From Agrilactobacillus fermenti (GTDB taxonomy: Bacteria > Bacillota > Bacilli > Lactobacillales > Lactobacillaceae): 64,000 bases of DNA. Shown here piece after piece: positions 46,535 through 54,970 of this stretch. How positions within the stretch are numbered: position 1 is the first letter of the stretch; the number at the start of each line of letters is the position of its first letter. Location: positions 30,837 to 94,836 of the forward strand of contig NZ_JACGCJ010000009.1 of the NCBI RefSeq assembly GCF_021030645.1, given 5' to 3'. The notes under the pieces were generated by a model. The model worked only from the letters and a program-made list of their open reading frames with translations. It had not been told where the DNA came from and made no database searches. A program made the position numbers and the translations under genes.

Positions 46535-48437
46535 AATCGAGTAGGAGATCCTAATGGGTCGACCTCTCACACCGCCGTATATACGGTTCCGTATACGGTG
46601 GTTCAATAACTTAAGCGTTTCTGAATAGACTGGTACGTTGTGGACAGATTGATAAGTCCACGGCGTGCCAGTCTTTCGTTTGTTAGGGTATATTTCAGTA
46701 CACCAGTATGCGCGGTATACCAATACCCCTTACGGGTATTAGAGAATATTCGCGCTTCTGACACCGATTCCCCTAACTTTCTAAGACTTCGGAACTTCGT
46801 TCTAATTTTCTTCCATGATTTCCAGATATACTGCCGAATTCTTGTGCGCAACCATGCGTCTAGCGCTTTAAGAAAACTCTTCATATGCCCAATACTGTAG
46901 TATTGTAACCAGCCGCGCATTTTGCGCTCAATATCATTAAAGATGACATCTAAACTAACACCACGGTTCCGTTTTGTGATTAGCTTTAAGGCCTGTTTGA
47001 TACGTTCTTTGGCAACTTTGTGCGGTCGGGCATATGCTTTGCCTTTACTCACACCTAAAGTGAACCCTAGAAATTTCAATCTCAAGGGCGAGCCAACGCG
47101 AGTTTTCTTTTGATTGACCGTTAGCTTCAAGTCCTTTTCCAAGAATCGAGTCACGTTGGCCAAAACGCGGTAGCCTGCACGCTTGCTTTTGACGTAGATA
47201 TTACAATCATCCGCATAGCGCACAAATTGGTGGCCTCTGGCCACGAGCAGCTTATCCAACTCATTAAGGTAGATATTCGCCAATAATGGCGAGATATTTC
47301 CACCTTGCGGCGTACCTTGAGTTGATTTTTCAAACAGGCCTCCATTCATAATCCCACTCGTTAAGAACTTACGAATAAGTCTTAATAGCCAGGGATCATC
47401 GATATATTGGCCGACAAATTTCATCAGTAAATCATGATTGACCGTGTCGAAATATGCCTTAAGGTCAAGGTCGATCACATAGTGATAACCTTGGTCATAC
47501 AGCGCTATGACCCGTTTGATGGCATCATGAGCACTTCGATTGGGTCGGAAACCAAAACTGCTATCCGAGAATATCTTTTCAAACCTTGGCGACATCACTT
47601 GAGCGACTGCTTGCTGAACAAGTCGATCGACCACCGTTGGAATCCCGAGCTTGCGCTTGGAGCCGTCCGGTTTTGGAATCTCGACTCGTTTAACTGGTAA
47701 TGGTTGATAACTGCCATCACGCAGTGATGCGATTAGCTCATCACGATGTTGTTTCAGATAAGGCAACAGCTCATCAACAGTTAGACCGTCAATACCCGCT
47801 GCACCCTTGTTGCTTCTGACTTTAAGATAGGCTTGATTCAAATTATCTCGGGATAAAACTAAATCTTGAAATGAAACACCATTCCACATCTTATCTTCAC
47901 CGGGAATCACACTACGCGCCCCGAGTTGCTCTTGACCTTCCAGGTCTACCATCCCACGGTGACCAGAACATGGTTCTGTTTTCTGCGATCGTCGCATGAT
48001 TTCTACCTCCAATTTCAATGAGAATTGTTAAAGTTCGGCCCTTCGTTGTCCAAAGGACAACCACTATGGCCTCGGCTGACTTCTGTCTCATTCAGCTAGA
48101 CATCACTGCCTAGTTTGTTCCTGTGAAACTTTCCGTGTTTCTCTTGTCGGGAACGTATGAAACAGACCTCCCCGGGTAAGAGCGCTAACTTTCGTGCCAT
48201 GTAACCATTGGCTTTACTGCGTACAGTTTCGAGTAGTATGGGACTTCAGTTTGTTCAGCAACCTTATCCACTGCAAACAGCCTTATAGCCACTTCTTGTT
48301 CATTGGTTCAGCACTTTGCTTTAGACTTCCTTCAGATCCCACCTCACGGTGGACACCCTTGTCCTCAGCTAATAGTTCCGACTACTACGGCCTATAGTGG
48401 ACTTTCACCACCAAGTTAGCGCCCATGCCGGGCGCAC
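46535..48437 (-). mobile_element. Group II intron, bacterial class C-like
   Basis: On the minus strand the intron starts GTGCGCCCGGC at 48437. It runs through domain I structures (48019-48436), the reverse transcriptase gene, domain V (46569-46604) and a domain VI-like hairpin ending near CTACTCGATT at about 46535; the 3' edge is uncertain by a few bases. The 5' exon is the terminator hairpin at 48442-48482 and its U tract, the target type used by class C introns. The encoded protein lacks an endonuclease domain, also typical of class C. The intron lies antisense to ilvA, directly downstream of it. Confidence 0.88.
46603..47997 (-). CDS. ltrA: Group II intron-encoded reverse transcriptase/maturase
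   Basis: A 464-residue intron-encoded protein that splices and mobilises the intron. RT motifs are visible in order: RSNKGAAGIDGLTVDEL (RT0/1), VEIPKPDGSKRKLGIPTVVDRLVQQA (RT2), SSFGFRPNRSAHDAI and VIDLDLKAYFDTV (RT3), TPQGGNISPLLANIYLNELD (RT4) and FVRYADDCNIYV (RT5, YADD). The X/maturase domain follows (about 330-464, GWLQYYSIGHMKSFLKALDAWLRTRIRQYIW). No HNH endonuclase domain follows. GGAGGTAGAAATC precedes ATG 47997. The frame is intact, so the intron may still be mobile. Confidence 0.95.
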   Translation of the reverse strand: MRRSQKTEPCSGHRGMVDLEGQEQLGARSVIPGEDKMWNGVSFQDLVLSRDNLNQAYLKVRSNKGAAGIDGLTVDELLPYLKQHRDELIASLRDGSYQPLPVKRVEIPKPDGSKRKLGIPTVVDRLVQQAVAQVMSPRFEKIFSDSSFGFRPNRSAHDAIKRVIALYDQGYHYVIDLDLKAYFDTVNHDLLMKFVGQYIDDPWLLRLIRKFLTSGIMNGGLFEKSTQGTPQGGNISPLLANIYLNELDKLLVARGHQFVRYADDCNIYVKSKRAGYRVLANVTRFLEKDLKLTVNQKKTRVGSPLRLKFLGFTLGVSKGKAYARPHKVAKERIKQALKLITKRNRGVSLDVIFNDIERKMRGWLQYYSIGHMKSFLKALDAWLRTRIRQYIWKSWKKIRTKFRSLRKLGESVSEARIFSNTRKGYWYTAHTGVLKYTLTNERLARRGLINLSTTYQSIQKRLSY

Positions 48438-48441
48438 TTAT

Positions 48442-48482
48442 AAAAAGGCTTGCCTAGGGATAACCCCCAGACAAACCTTTTT
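48442..48482. terminator. Bidirectional terminator at the intron insertion site
   Basis: Stem AAAAAGGCTTGCCT (48442-48455) with AGACAAACCTTTTT (48469-48482). On the minus strand it ends in CCTTTTTATAA directly before the intron start. On the plus strand it probably ended ilvA before the intron arrived. Confidence 0.8.
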
Positions 48483-48975
48483 GGTGTGGCAAATTATTTT
48501 CTTCCTATTATATATAAATCATCTTAGTCACTTACTTAGAGCGTTTAGTCTTAGTGATTTAATATCCTTGTTATGGTTAAACAAAGTGTCTAGCACGGAG
48601 CTAGTCCCTTTAATTCATTACATAGAATTAAATGCTTTGGAAAAGTGAGGCCATTACATCATGACTTCGTTTTTTATTGCATTTTTATAATTTATTTAAA
48701 CAATATTATTACAGATTGGTAGTCAATTTTAGTTTTTGAGCTAAACCCATGCCATCATCATTTTGCATCAATTCAAATAGAACTCTGGTGCTTAATAGCT
48801 TTAGATTGGTAATTGTTTCATTTATATGTGACTTACTTAGAACTCCTGCAACATAATTATTTTGCCTAACGTTACTGATTCATCTTTATATACAACCTTT
48901 TATTGGCTAAATCACAAACTTAAAGCGCCTTTCTGAATCTTCTGTATTATATATAAAGAAATTACTCAGCTTTTT
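48483..48975. other. Decayed AT-rich region between the intron and the cas9 relic
   Basis: Nearly 500 bases with no intact gene. It holds a palindrome TTTAATTC/GAATTAAA (48609-48632), a relic coding segment (48709-48879) and, right after the cas9 relic stop, a frame on the minus strand ending [11 protein letters not shown] that may be the C terminus of another lost gene. No CRISPR repeats of the usual 36-base type are seen. Confidence 0.55.
48709..48879 (-). pseudogene. Relic C-terminal coding fragment, unknown family
   Basis: Fifty-six open codons without a start end in LLSTRVLFELMQNDDG-MGLAQKLKLTTNL and TAA at 48709. Amino acid use looks like real protein. A second short frame one phase off upstream (VTLGKIIMLQEF) may be its continuation across a frameshift. 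I do not recognise the family. Confidence 0.4.
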
Positions 48976-49233
48976 CTAAAGTCTCATCATCAATATACGC
49001 TTAACCAATAATAACATCTTATCTAACAATCCCAGCCGCCACTTACGCCGACTGAGCCTTCTTCGGGTAGTTCTAAACTGTCGCCTTTCGGCTGCTGTAT
49101 CTCCTTCCCGGAATAATCTGACGCCAATCACGGTTTTGCCTTTTGCACGCATGGGTACATATTGAGCATCAATGGCCGCAAACCCAACTGAACTCGTGCC
49201 AATGTCCAACCCCAATGTATATGGCTTCTTCAT
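48976..49233 (-). pseudogene. cas9: Truncated cas9 (N-terminal relic of a type II CRISPR-Cas locus)
   Basis: An 85-codon frame with a strong AAAGGAGG site. Residues 1-73 are the Cas9 N terminus: the RuvC-I motif [18 protein letters not shown] with catalytic Asp10, [17 protein letters not shown], and the arginine-rich bridge helix [17 protein letters not shown] up to GLLDKM. After that the sequence leaves the family and stops; a complete Cas9 has more than 1,000 residues. The breakpoint lies near 49015-49025. Cas1, Cas2, Csn2 and an array are absent from the window. It cannot be a working effector; whether the short peptide is made is unknown. Confidence 0.88.
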
Positions 49234-49360
49234 TAAAAAATAACCTCCTTTAAACTGATGATTATCTTTTTATTATGACGCTAGTTTATGATAAGAGCAA
49301 TATAATTGATAAGGCTTTCAATTAAACTAATGAATGTTAATTGCTTTTTAAAAGCAAATA

Positions 49361-49411
49361 AAAAAACTGCTACTAGCAATAGATAAAAATCCACTACTAA
49401 TAACAGCTTTT
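49361..49411 (-). terminator. Terminator of the lemA-TPM unit
   Basis: AAAACTGCTACTAG (from 49364) pairs with CTACTAATAACAGCTTTT (to 49411) using G-U pairs on the minus-strand RNA. A U7 run lies at 49361-49367. Confidence 0.75.
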
Positions 49412-49456
49412 ATAGAATATTTAAAAACAGTTCTTGATATCTTCTAATTATATAAC

Positions 49457-50323
49457 TTATATAGAGGAACCCCCACCGCCAGAGGATCCGCCGCCACCGG
49501 AGAAGCCACCAAAGCCACCGCCGGAACCACCGGAATAACCGCCGCCAGAAGAACCACTGCCGCCGTACCAGCCCCACCATGGTATTGGTGTGCCGCCACC
49601 GCCGCCACGACTACCGGGTCCGGAGCCACCACCACGGTTATTGCCTCTAAAGAAATAGGCAAAAATCAAGGCGAGAATAAAGAAACCGATAATTTTCCAC
49701 CAAGTCAAGCCACCACTGGAACGATCTTTTTGTTTCAATTCATTGACTTCTGCTTGGGAAAGACTATTTTTGTCGCCCTTATAACCGTAGCGCTGATCAA
49801 TCAATGTCGCCACAGCATTAAATGTCTTTTGCAGCCCTTGATTAACCTTGGCATTATCAGTGGATTTCAGAGCCACCCGATTTTTATTGAGAATTTGACC
49901 AGAAATACTATCTGTGATCGTATCTTCTAAACCATAGCCAACTTCAATACGTACATTACGTTCACCATGATTGAGGGCATACAAAATCAAGATACCGTTA
50001 TCCTTGCCTTTTTGCCCAATGCCCCATTTTTGAAATAAATCTGGTGCAAATGAATCAATGTCATCATTACCCGTACTTTTGATCACCGCTAGCATTACCT
50101 GGGGTTTGGCTTTCGTTTGATCATAATAAAGGTTCTTATCACTGACGAGTTTTTTAGTTTGATCCGTTAAAAGTCCTGTCTCATCATAAAAATTATTTTG
50201 GGGCCGATCAGGTAAGGCCGCCTGAACCGAACCAGGCTGAAAATACAAAGTTGTAAACGTGAGCACAGCTAAAAATAACAATAACCAGCGCGGTTTCGTT
50301 GCCAAGTGCTTCATGAAAGCCAT
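49457..50323 (-). CDS. TPM domain-containing membrane protein (YgcG-like)
   Basis: A 288-residue protein with an N-terminal signal/anchor (RWLLLFLAVLTFTTLYF), a TPM phosphatase-like domain (about residues 40-180, FYDETGLLTDQTKKLVSDK onward), a membrane helix (ITWWKIIGFFILALIFAYFF, about 210-230) and a C terminus almost only Gly/Ser with GFGGFSGGGGSSGGGG. Start ATG 50323 overlaps the lemA stop (TGATG). TPM proteins pair with LemA in many bacteria; a role in envelope maintenance is supposed. The Gly-rich tail is typical. Confidence 0.88.
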   Translation of the reverse strand: MAFMKHLATKPRWLLLFLAVLTFTTLYFQPGSVQAALPDRPQNNFYDETGLLTDQTKKLVSDKNLYYDQTKAKPQVMLAVIKSTGNDDIDSFAPDLFQKWGIGQKGKDNGILILYALNHGERNVRIEVGYGLEDTITDSISGQILNKNRVALKSTDNAKVNQGLQKTFNAVATLIDQRYGYKGDKNSLSQAEVNELKQKDRSSGGLTWWKIIGFFILALIFAYFFRGNNRGGGSGPGSRGGGGGTPIPWWGWYGGSGSSGGGYSGGSGGGFGGFSGGGGSSGGGGSSI

Positions 50324-50934
50324 CACTTCCCGTTGGTTGTATCATCGAAGTTTACAGTTGGCGCTTTTTGAGCATTGGTATCTGCTTTAAAGTAAGTCTT
50401 CTGGCCTAACCCCATCATATTCGCAAGAATATTTTTAGGAAAGCTAACCACATTTTGATTATAAGATTGAACTGCTTCGTTATACCGTTTACGTTCTACC
50501 GCAATTCGATTTTCCGTGCCTTCTAATTGGGTCATCAAGGTTTGAACATTATTATTACTCTTCAATTCTGGATAATTTTCTTGGATCACATTAACCAAAG
50601 TCCCCACAGACTGATCCAGTTGGGCATTGGCATCAATTTTTTCCTTAGCTGTTTTGGCATTGCCATAGCTCTTGCGGGCATCCGCAATATCGCCAAATAC
50701 TTTTTGTTCTTGTTTCATACTGCCCTTAACAGAATTCACTAAATTGGGCACTAAGTCGTACCGGCGCTGCATCACATTTTCAACCTGAGACCAAGCAGCA
50801 TCTACTGTTTGACTTTGCTTTGCCAAGCTATTGTATGTGCCAATGCCCATAGCAATCAAGGCCACGACAACAATTCCGATAATAATTAATAGGTTACGCG
50901 ATGTGTGTTTCTTACTTCCATTATTTGCTTCCAT
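50323..50934 (-). CDS. lemA: LemA family protein
   Basis: A 203-residue membrane protein with one N-terminal helix (LLIIIGIVVVALIAMGIGTYNSLAKQ, about residues 14-38) and an extracytoplasmic or cytoplasmic coiled helical domain. The family motifs AWSQVENVMQRRYDLVPNLVNSVKG and RKRYNEAVQSYNQNVVSFPKNILANMMG are present. It precedes the TPM gene with overlapping stop and start, a conserved pairing of unknown biochemical role. Confidence 0.93.
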   Translation of the reverse strand: MEANNGSKKHTSRNLLIIIGIVVVALIAMGIGTYNSLAKQSQTVDAAWSQVENVMQRRYDLVPNLVNSVKGSMKQEQKVFGDIADARKSYGNAKTAKEKIDANAQLDQSVGTLVNVIQENYPELKSNNNVQTLMTQLEGTENRIAVERKRYNEAVQSYNQNVVSFPKNILANMMGLGQKTYFKADTNAQKAPTVNFDDTTNGK

Positions 50935-51121
50935 TACTATAACTCCTTTATAAATTGATCTAAATTTTTATCTGCTTAATTCTATTCTATCATGTTGCCC
51001 CTAAAGAAAGTCCGCCTTAAGACTGACTTATATCAAAAGACAAAATTGAGCATTTTACTTGTAGAAAAGAATTGAACTCGTTACCATTAGGTTAGTTAAA
51101 AATTTAAGGGGGTTCCAAAGT

Positions 51122-51628
51122 ATGGTTGATAAAGTAACAGTTGCAGGTAAGGACAAATATGATTTTCCAAAAACACGGGCTGCTTTAAACCAGTTAGTCG
51201 CTGATTTAAGTCAGTTAAGTGTTAATATTCATCAAATTCATTGGTACATGCGTGGAAAAGAGTTCTTCCGCCTACACCCGTTAATGGATGACTATATGGA
51301 TCAACTTGGCGATCAATTAGATGAAGTTGCCGAAAGATTGATCGAGATCGGCGGTGCGCCATTCTCTACGACGCGTGAGTTTATTGAAAATACAGGTCTA
51401 CCTGAAGAACCTGGCGAATTCGGTAAATATACTTTGGAAGAATATATGAGCCGTTTAGCGAACCAGTATGAATATCTACGTGATGTCTACGAAAAGGCCA
51501 TGGAAGCTAGCGATGAAGAAAAAGACTGGCCAACACAAGATATTTTGAACGGTTTCAAAGAACAAACTGATAAAAACATTTGGATGATCAAAGCTTTCTT
51601 AGGCAAGGGGCCTTTTGACGAAGCTTAA
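51122..51628 (+). CDS. dps: Dps/ferritin-like DNA-protection protein
   Basis: A 168-residue four-helix-bundle miniferritin. The inter-subunit ferroxidase site is visible as NIHQIHWYMRGKEFFRLHPLMDDYMDQLGDQLDEVAERLIEIGG (about residues 38-80) with the His, His, Asp and Glu ligands. It stores iron and protects from peroxide; DNA binding is not assured because the N terminus is short. GGGGGTTCCAAAGT precedes the ATG. It is monocistronic and ends in a strong terminator. Confidence 0.93.
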   Translation: MVDKVTVAGKDKYDFPKTRAALNQLVADLSQLSVNIHQIHWYMRGKEFFRLHPLMDDYMDQLGDQLDEVAERLIEIGGAPFSTTREFIENTGLPEEPGEFGKYTLEEYMSRLANQYEYLRDVYEKAMEASDEEKDWPTQDILNGFKEQTDKNIWMIKAFLGKGPFDEA

Positions 51629-51660
51629 TTAACCAGTACGGTCATAAAAATCTATCATCT

Positions 51661-51708
51661 AAAAAAGGGCGCGTTAGCAAAACAACCGTTTTGTTAACAC
51701 GCCCTTTA
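51661..51708. terminator. Terminator after dps (bidirectional)
   Basis: Stem AAAGGGCG and CGCCCTTT with inner GTTAGCAAAAC/GTTTTGTTAAC, A6 on the left and a T-rich right side. Shares the CAAAAC/GTTTTG inner stem. Confidence 0.88.
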
Positions 51709-51709
51709 T

Positions 51710-51770
51710 TTGTTTGCGAACAATTTTATTTTAAACGTATGCCAAAGGGCAACACCCTTGCCCTTTTTGA
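51710..51770 (+). repeat. Fragment of the dispersed intergenic repeat
   Basis: TTTGCGAACAATTTTATTTT followed by AAACGT and a degenerate CCAAAGGGCAACACCC. The first block matches the fragment at 29302 exactly; as there, it sits directly behind a CAAAAC/GTTTTG terminator. Confidence 0.6.
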
Positions 51771-51819
51771 TATGGCATTATAGTTTTTTAAAAATTATTT
51801 AGGTCATACAAACAATCTG

Positions 51820-53211
51820 TTATCGATTAAAATTCAATAAATCATAACTGGTCTGATTTGTTTGGGCAATGGCTTGATTCGTTTGTTTTTGGGCAGTTGC
51901 TAAGGCTGTTGCAATATTGCCGCCAGCATAAATTTGCTGTTCTGCAATTTGTAGATATCTAGCGGCATCAGCAACATTAGCATAAAATGGCCCCGCAGAA
52001 GCTGCGTTTTGTTGTGCACCTAATAATTGGTCTACGGGTACCTTTAAGTTAGGATTTTTAGCAATTGCCTTTGCTAAAACAGGCACTTGCAAGGATCGTT
52101 TATTGTTCGCAATGTATCCTGTGCCTACTTGCCATTGTGCTTGAGCCACAGGCGATGCAGCATACTTTACAAATTGCCATGCGCCCTCCTGAATTGCCTT
52201 ATCCTTTTCCTTAGTGATCCACAAACTCGCGCCACCAATCGCGACGCCATTGGCTTTGACACCATCCGGATGTGGCATATAGCAGACACCATAATGAAAT
52301 TTAGCTGATTTATTAATGGAGCTCATCGCTGCAGAACTTTGCATGAAAATACCTAATTTTTGTGATAAAAAACCAGCCATTTGGTTTGCTGAGGCTGAAG
52401 AACCAGTGCCATAGTTCTGAAATGAACCATCTTTGATCATCTGTTGGACCCATTGAAATGTCCTGCGCATTTCAGGGGTATTCATATTAGATTTAGTTGC
52501 GACTGCCTCCCGACCATTACCATGGTCTACAACACTCACGTTTTGATTTGCTACTAATTCATTAGCTAACCAATCATAAATCTGTAGTGTGATTCCTTTA
52601 ACATCTTGATGCGACTTCTGCGTTAGCTGTTGTGCGGCTGCACGCACTTCACTATAAGTCGGTGATTGCGATAATGGTTTGATCCCATATTTCTTAAAAA
52701 GATCCTTATTATAATACAAAACCGCTGTTGATGAATTAAAAGGCATGGATAAGAGTTGACCTTTGATTGAGTACGCACGTATTGCGCTAGGATAGATTTG
52801 ACCTGTATCAAAATGATCACGATCAATGAATTTTTGCATGGGTACATAATTATCGATGCCAATCATAGCAGCACCATTACCTTGATCAATTTGAACTAAC
52901 GCTGGCGTCACGTTGCTATGTAAGGTGTTGGTATACTTAGATTGTAACAGGCCATAGCTGCCTTCATAGATAGGTGTTACCCAATATTTATGCTGCTTTT
53001 GGTTGAATTGAGCCACGATTTTTTGTAACACTTTCTCATTAGGCCCATTCATGGCATGCCAAAAAGTGATTTCCGTTCGTCCAGCTGGAACTGGTACACT
53101 TTTACCTGCTTGCACAACGCCTGGTAATTGCAATAGACCACATATCATTATTAGACCAGCAGCTAAACCCACGAAAAAAATACGTCTCACTTTGAAAAGG
53201 GCCTGAATCAT
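51820..53211 (-). CDS. ugpB: ABC transporter substrate-binding protein, glycerol-3-phosphate type (UgpB-like)
   Basis: An extracellular solute-binding protein, family 1, of 463 residues. The N terminus has a membrane helix (IFFVGLAAGLIMICGLLQLPGVVQA) as signal; no lipobox cysteine is evident at its end. Mature features TEITFWHAMNGPNEKVLQKIVAQFN, IDNYVPMQKFID and NSSTAVLYYNKDLFKKYG match UgpB. ATG 53211 has AAAGGATG 8 bases upstream. It follows ugpE in a ugpC-A-E-B operon. The ligand (glycerol 3-phosphate or a glycerophosphodiester) is inferred. Confidence 0.88.
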   Translation of the reverse strand: MIQALFKVRRIFFVGLAAGLIMICGLLQLPGVVQAGKSVPVPAGRTEITFWHAMNGPNEKVLQKIVAQFNQKQHKYWVTPIYEGSYGLLQSKYTNTLHSNVTPALVQIDQGNGAAMIGIDNYVPMQKFIDRDHFDTGQIYPSAIRAYSIKGQLLSMPFNSSTAVLYYNKDLFKKYGIKPLSQSPTYSEVRAAAQQLTQKSHQDVKGITLQIYDWLANELVANQNVSVVDHGNGREAVATKSNMNTPEMRRTFQWVQQMIKDGSFQNYGTGSSASANQMAGFLSQKLGIFMQSSAAMSSINKSAKFHYGVCYMPHPDGVKANGVAIGGASLWITKEKDKAIQEGAWQFVKYAASPVAQAQWQVGTGYIANNKRSLQVPVLAKAIAKNPNLKVPVDQLLGAQQNAASAGPFYANVADAARYLQIAEQQIYAGGNIATALATAQKQTNQAIAQTNQTSYDLLNFNR

Positions 53212-53216
53212 AGTAA

Positions 53217-54032
53217 TCATCCTTTGGCACCTCCGACGTTAAGTCCTTTTTTAAAGTAACGTTGTCCAATAATCAAAACAATTAGTGTTGGGATTAAAAT
53301 CAAAATGGCAGTTGCCATGATCACACCCCAATTACTAAAAGTATCTTCGGCTTGTAACTGTTTCAAGCCAACTTGAGTTGGTCGATAGGCATCCGTAAAA
53401 GTCGTGATCAAAGGCCATAAGTATGCATTCCAATGGGTTAAAAACATATAAATTACAAATGTAACGATGGTGCTTCGTGAATAAGGCAACACGATACCCA
53501 TGAGGAAACGCGTGTGGTTCATGCCTAATATCTCACTATATTCCTGTAATTCTGAAGGAATCTTTAAGAAGGCCTGCCGCAGCATAAACACGCCAAAAGC
53601 GGAGGCGAAAAAAGGAATCGTCAGACCCGCGTAAGAATTGAGCCAGCCAAAACTACGGATCGTTTGAAAATTAGGAATGATCTGTGCTTCAAAAGGCAGC
53701 ATCATCGTAATTAAAAAAACAAAAAAGAGTTGTTTTTTGCACCGAAAATCAATAAATACGAATACATAAGCCGCTAATGTACAGAAGACCAGCTCACCCA
53801 GAGTGATCAGCGTACTGGTTACAAAGGAATTGGTAATGTAGCGTAAAACCGGCGTCGTTTGAATCGCACCGATATAATTAGCCAAAGATATATGTGTAGA
53901 CATGAAATTACCAGCAGCAATATCCGCTGTGGGTAGTAAACTGGCCCAAACGCCTAATAAAATTGGGGCAATGGTAATGACAGCTAGAAATATTAACCAG
54001 AAATAACGATTGATTGTTTTGAGCCAAGTCAT
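53217..54032 (-). CDS. ugpE: Glycerol-3-phosphate ABC transporter permease UgpE
   Basis: A 271-residue inner-membrane permease of the MalG type with six hydrophobic segments. The cytoplasmic EAA loop is YSEILGMNHTRFLMGIVLPYSRSTIVTF (about residues 178-205). N-terminal IAPILLGVWASLLPTADI fits UgpE. It overlaps ugpA by four bases and is followed five bases later by ugpB. Confidence 0.9.
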   Translation of the reverse strand: MTWLKTINRYFWLIFLAVITIAPILLGVWASLLPTADIAAGNFMSTHISLANYIGAIQTTPVLRYITNSFVTSTLITLGELVFCTLAAYVFVFIDFRCKKQLFFVFLITMMLPFEAQIIPNFQTIRSFGWLNSYAGLTIPFFASAFGVFMLRQAFLKIPSELQEYSEILGMNHTRFLMGIVLPYSRSTIVTFVIYMFLTHWNAYLWPLITTFTDAYRPTQVGLKQLQAEDTFSNWGVIMATAILILIPTLIVLIIGQRYFKKGLNVGGAKG

Positions 54033-54970
54033 TTGTAAAAAACACTCCGTTCTGTATATCTAAATTGGATCCAAGTGGCGATAGCAATCACAATGGTCAA
54101 AACAATCGCTTCAGAGCTAGCAATGCCAAAGTTGTGTGAAGCAAAAGCGTCTTGATAAATTTTATATGCTACAAAATTAGTATTGTTATCAGGGCCACCG
54201 CCTGTAATCAGGTCAACTGCCGTAAACGTTTTAAATTTCCCAATAATTTCAACTACAAAAAGAAAAAATAAGGTTGGTGAAATCATTGGCACCGTGATCT
54301 TCCAAGTTTGCATCCAATTAGACCAACCGGCAATTTCAGCAACTTCATAATAGGATTCTGGCACTGATTGGAGGGCGCCCAATAAGTTCAAAAAAGCAAA
54401 CCCTAACCCCATCCAAACACTGCTTAATATCAATATGAACATGGCACCTGTCGGACTAACTAATAAATTTGTTTGTTTAGCGCCAATCGCTTTTAAAAAG
54501 GTAACGACAAGACCAACTGAAGGATTAAATAAAAATAGAAATAAAATTGAAGCTACTGCGGCCGAAATACCCATAGTTGAGGCAAATGCCGTTCTAAAAA
54601 ACGCTTGCCCTTTTATCCGTTGTGTGACCAATCGAGCCAATAATAACGCTACTATAATTGTTAAAATACTGGTTATAAATACATATGCAAAAGTATGGCC
54701 TAGACTTTTAATAAATACTGGATCTTTAAAAATCTGAACATAATTCGCTAAACCGACAAATCGAGCATTCTCGCCGCGCACATTAGTGGCAAATAAACTG
54801 TTGATCACCGTCACAACCATAGGATAAAAAGTAAAAATCAATAAAATAATCAAAGACGGCGCCAAAAACCAGAGGGCTGATTTTGAATTTTGGCGAAGAT
54901 TTAATTTCGATTTAACTGCTGTCAACTTAATATTTGGTGTATGCAAAGTAGCCGTCTTACGAGATTGCAT
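54029..54970 (-). CDS. ugpA: Glycerol-3-phosphate ABC transporter permease UgpA
   Basis: A 313-residue MalF-type permease. Six membrane segments begin with SALWFLAPSLIILLIFTFYPMVVTVINSLF. The EAA loop YYEVAEIAGWSNWMQTWKITVPMISPTLFF is near residues 205-235. ATG 54970 has AAAGAGGTG about 7 bases upstream and lies inside the end of ugpC (14-base overlap), so translation is coupled. Confidence 0.9.
   Translation of the reverse strand: MQSRKTATLHTPNIKLTAVKSKLNLRQNSKSALWFLAPSLIILLIFTFYPMVVTVINSLFATNVRGENARFVGLANYVQIFKDPVFIKSLGHTFAYVFITSILTIIVALLLARLVTQRIKGQAFFRTAFASTMGISAAVASILFLFLFNPSVGLVVTFLKAIGAKQTNLLVSPTGAMFILILSSVWMGLGFAFLNLLGALQSVPESYYEVAEIAGWSNWMQTWKITVPMISPTLFFLFVVEIIGKFKTFTAVDLITGGGPDNNTNFVAYKIYQDAFASHNFGIASSEAIVLTIVIAIATWIQFRYTERSVFYK

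Noticed and set aside
48397..48648. An 83-codon plus-strand frame across the intron edge and terminator
   Set aside because: It crosses the intron boundary and a terminator stem and has no ribosome binding site.
48483..48975. CRISPR array next to the cas9 relic
   Set aside because: Only an 11-base match (ACTTACTTAGA) recurs; there are no regularly spaced repeats.
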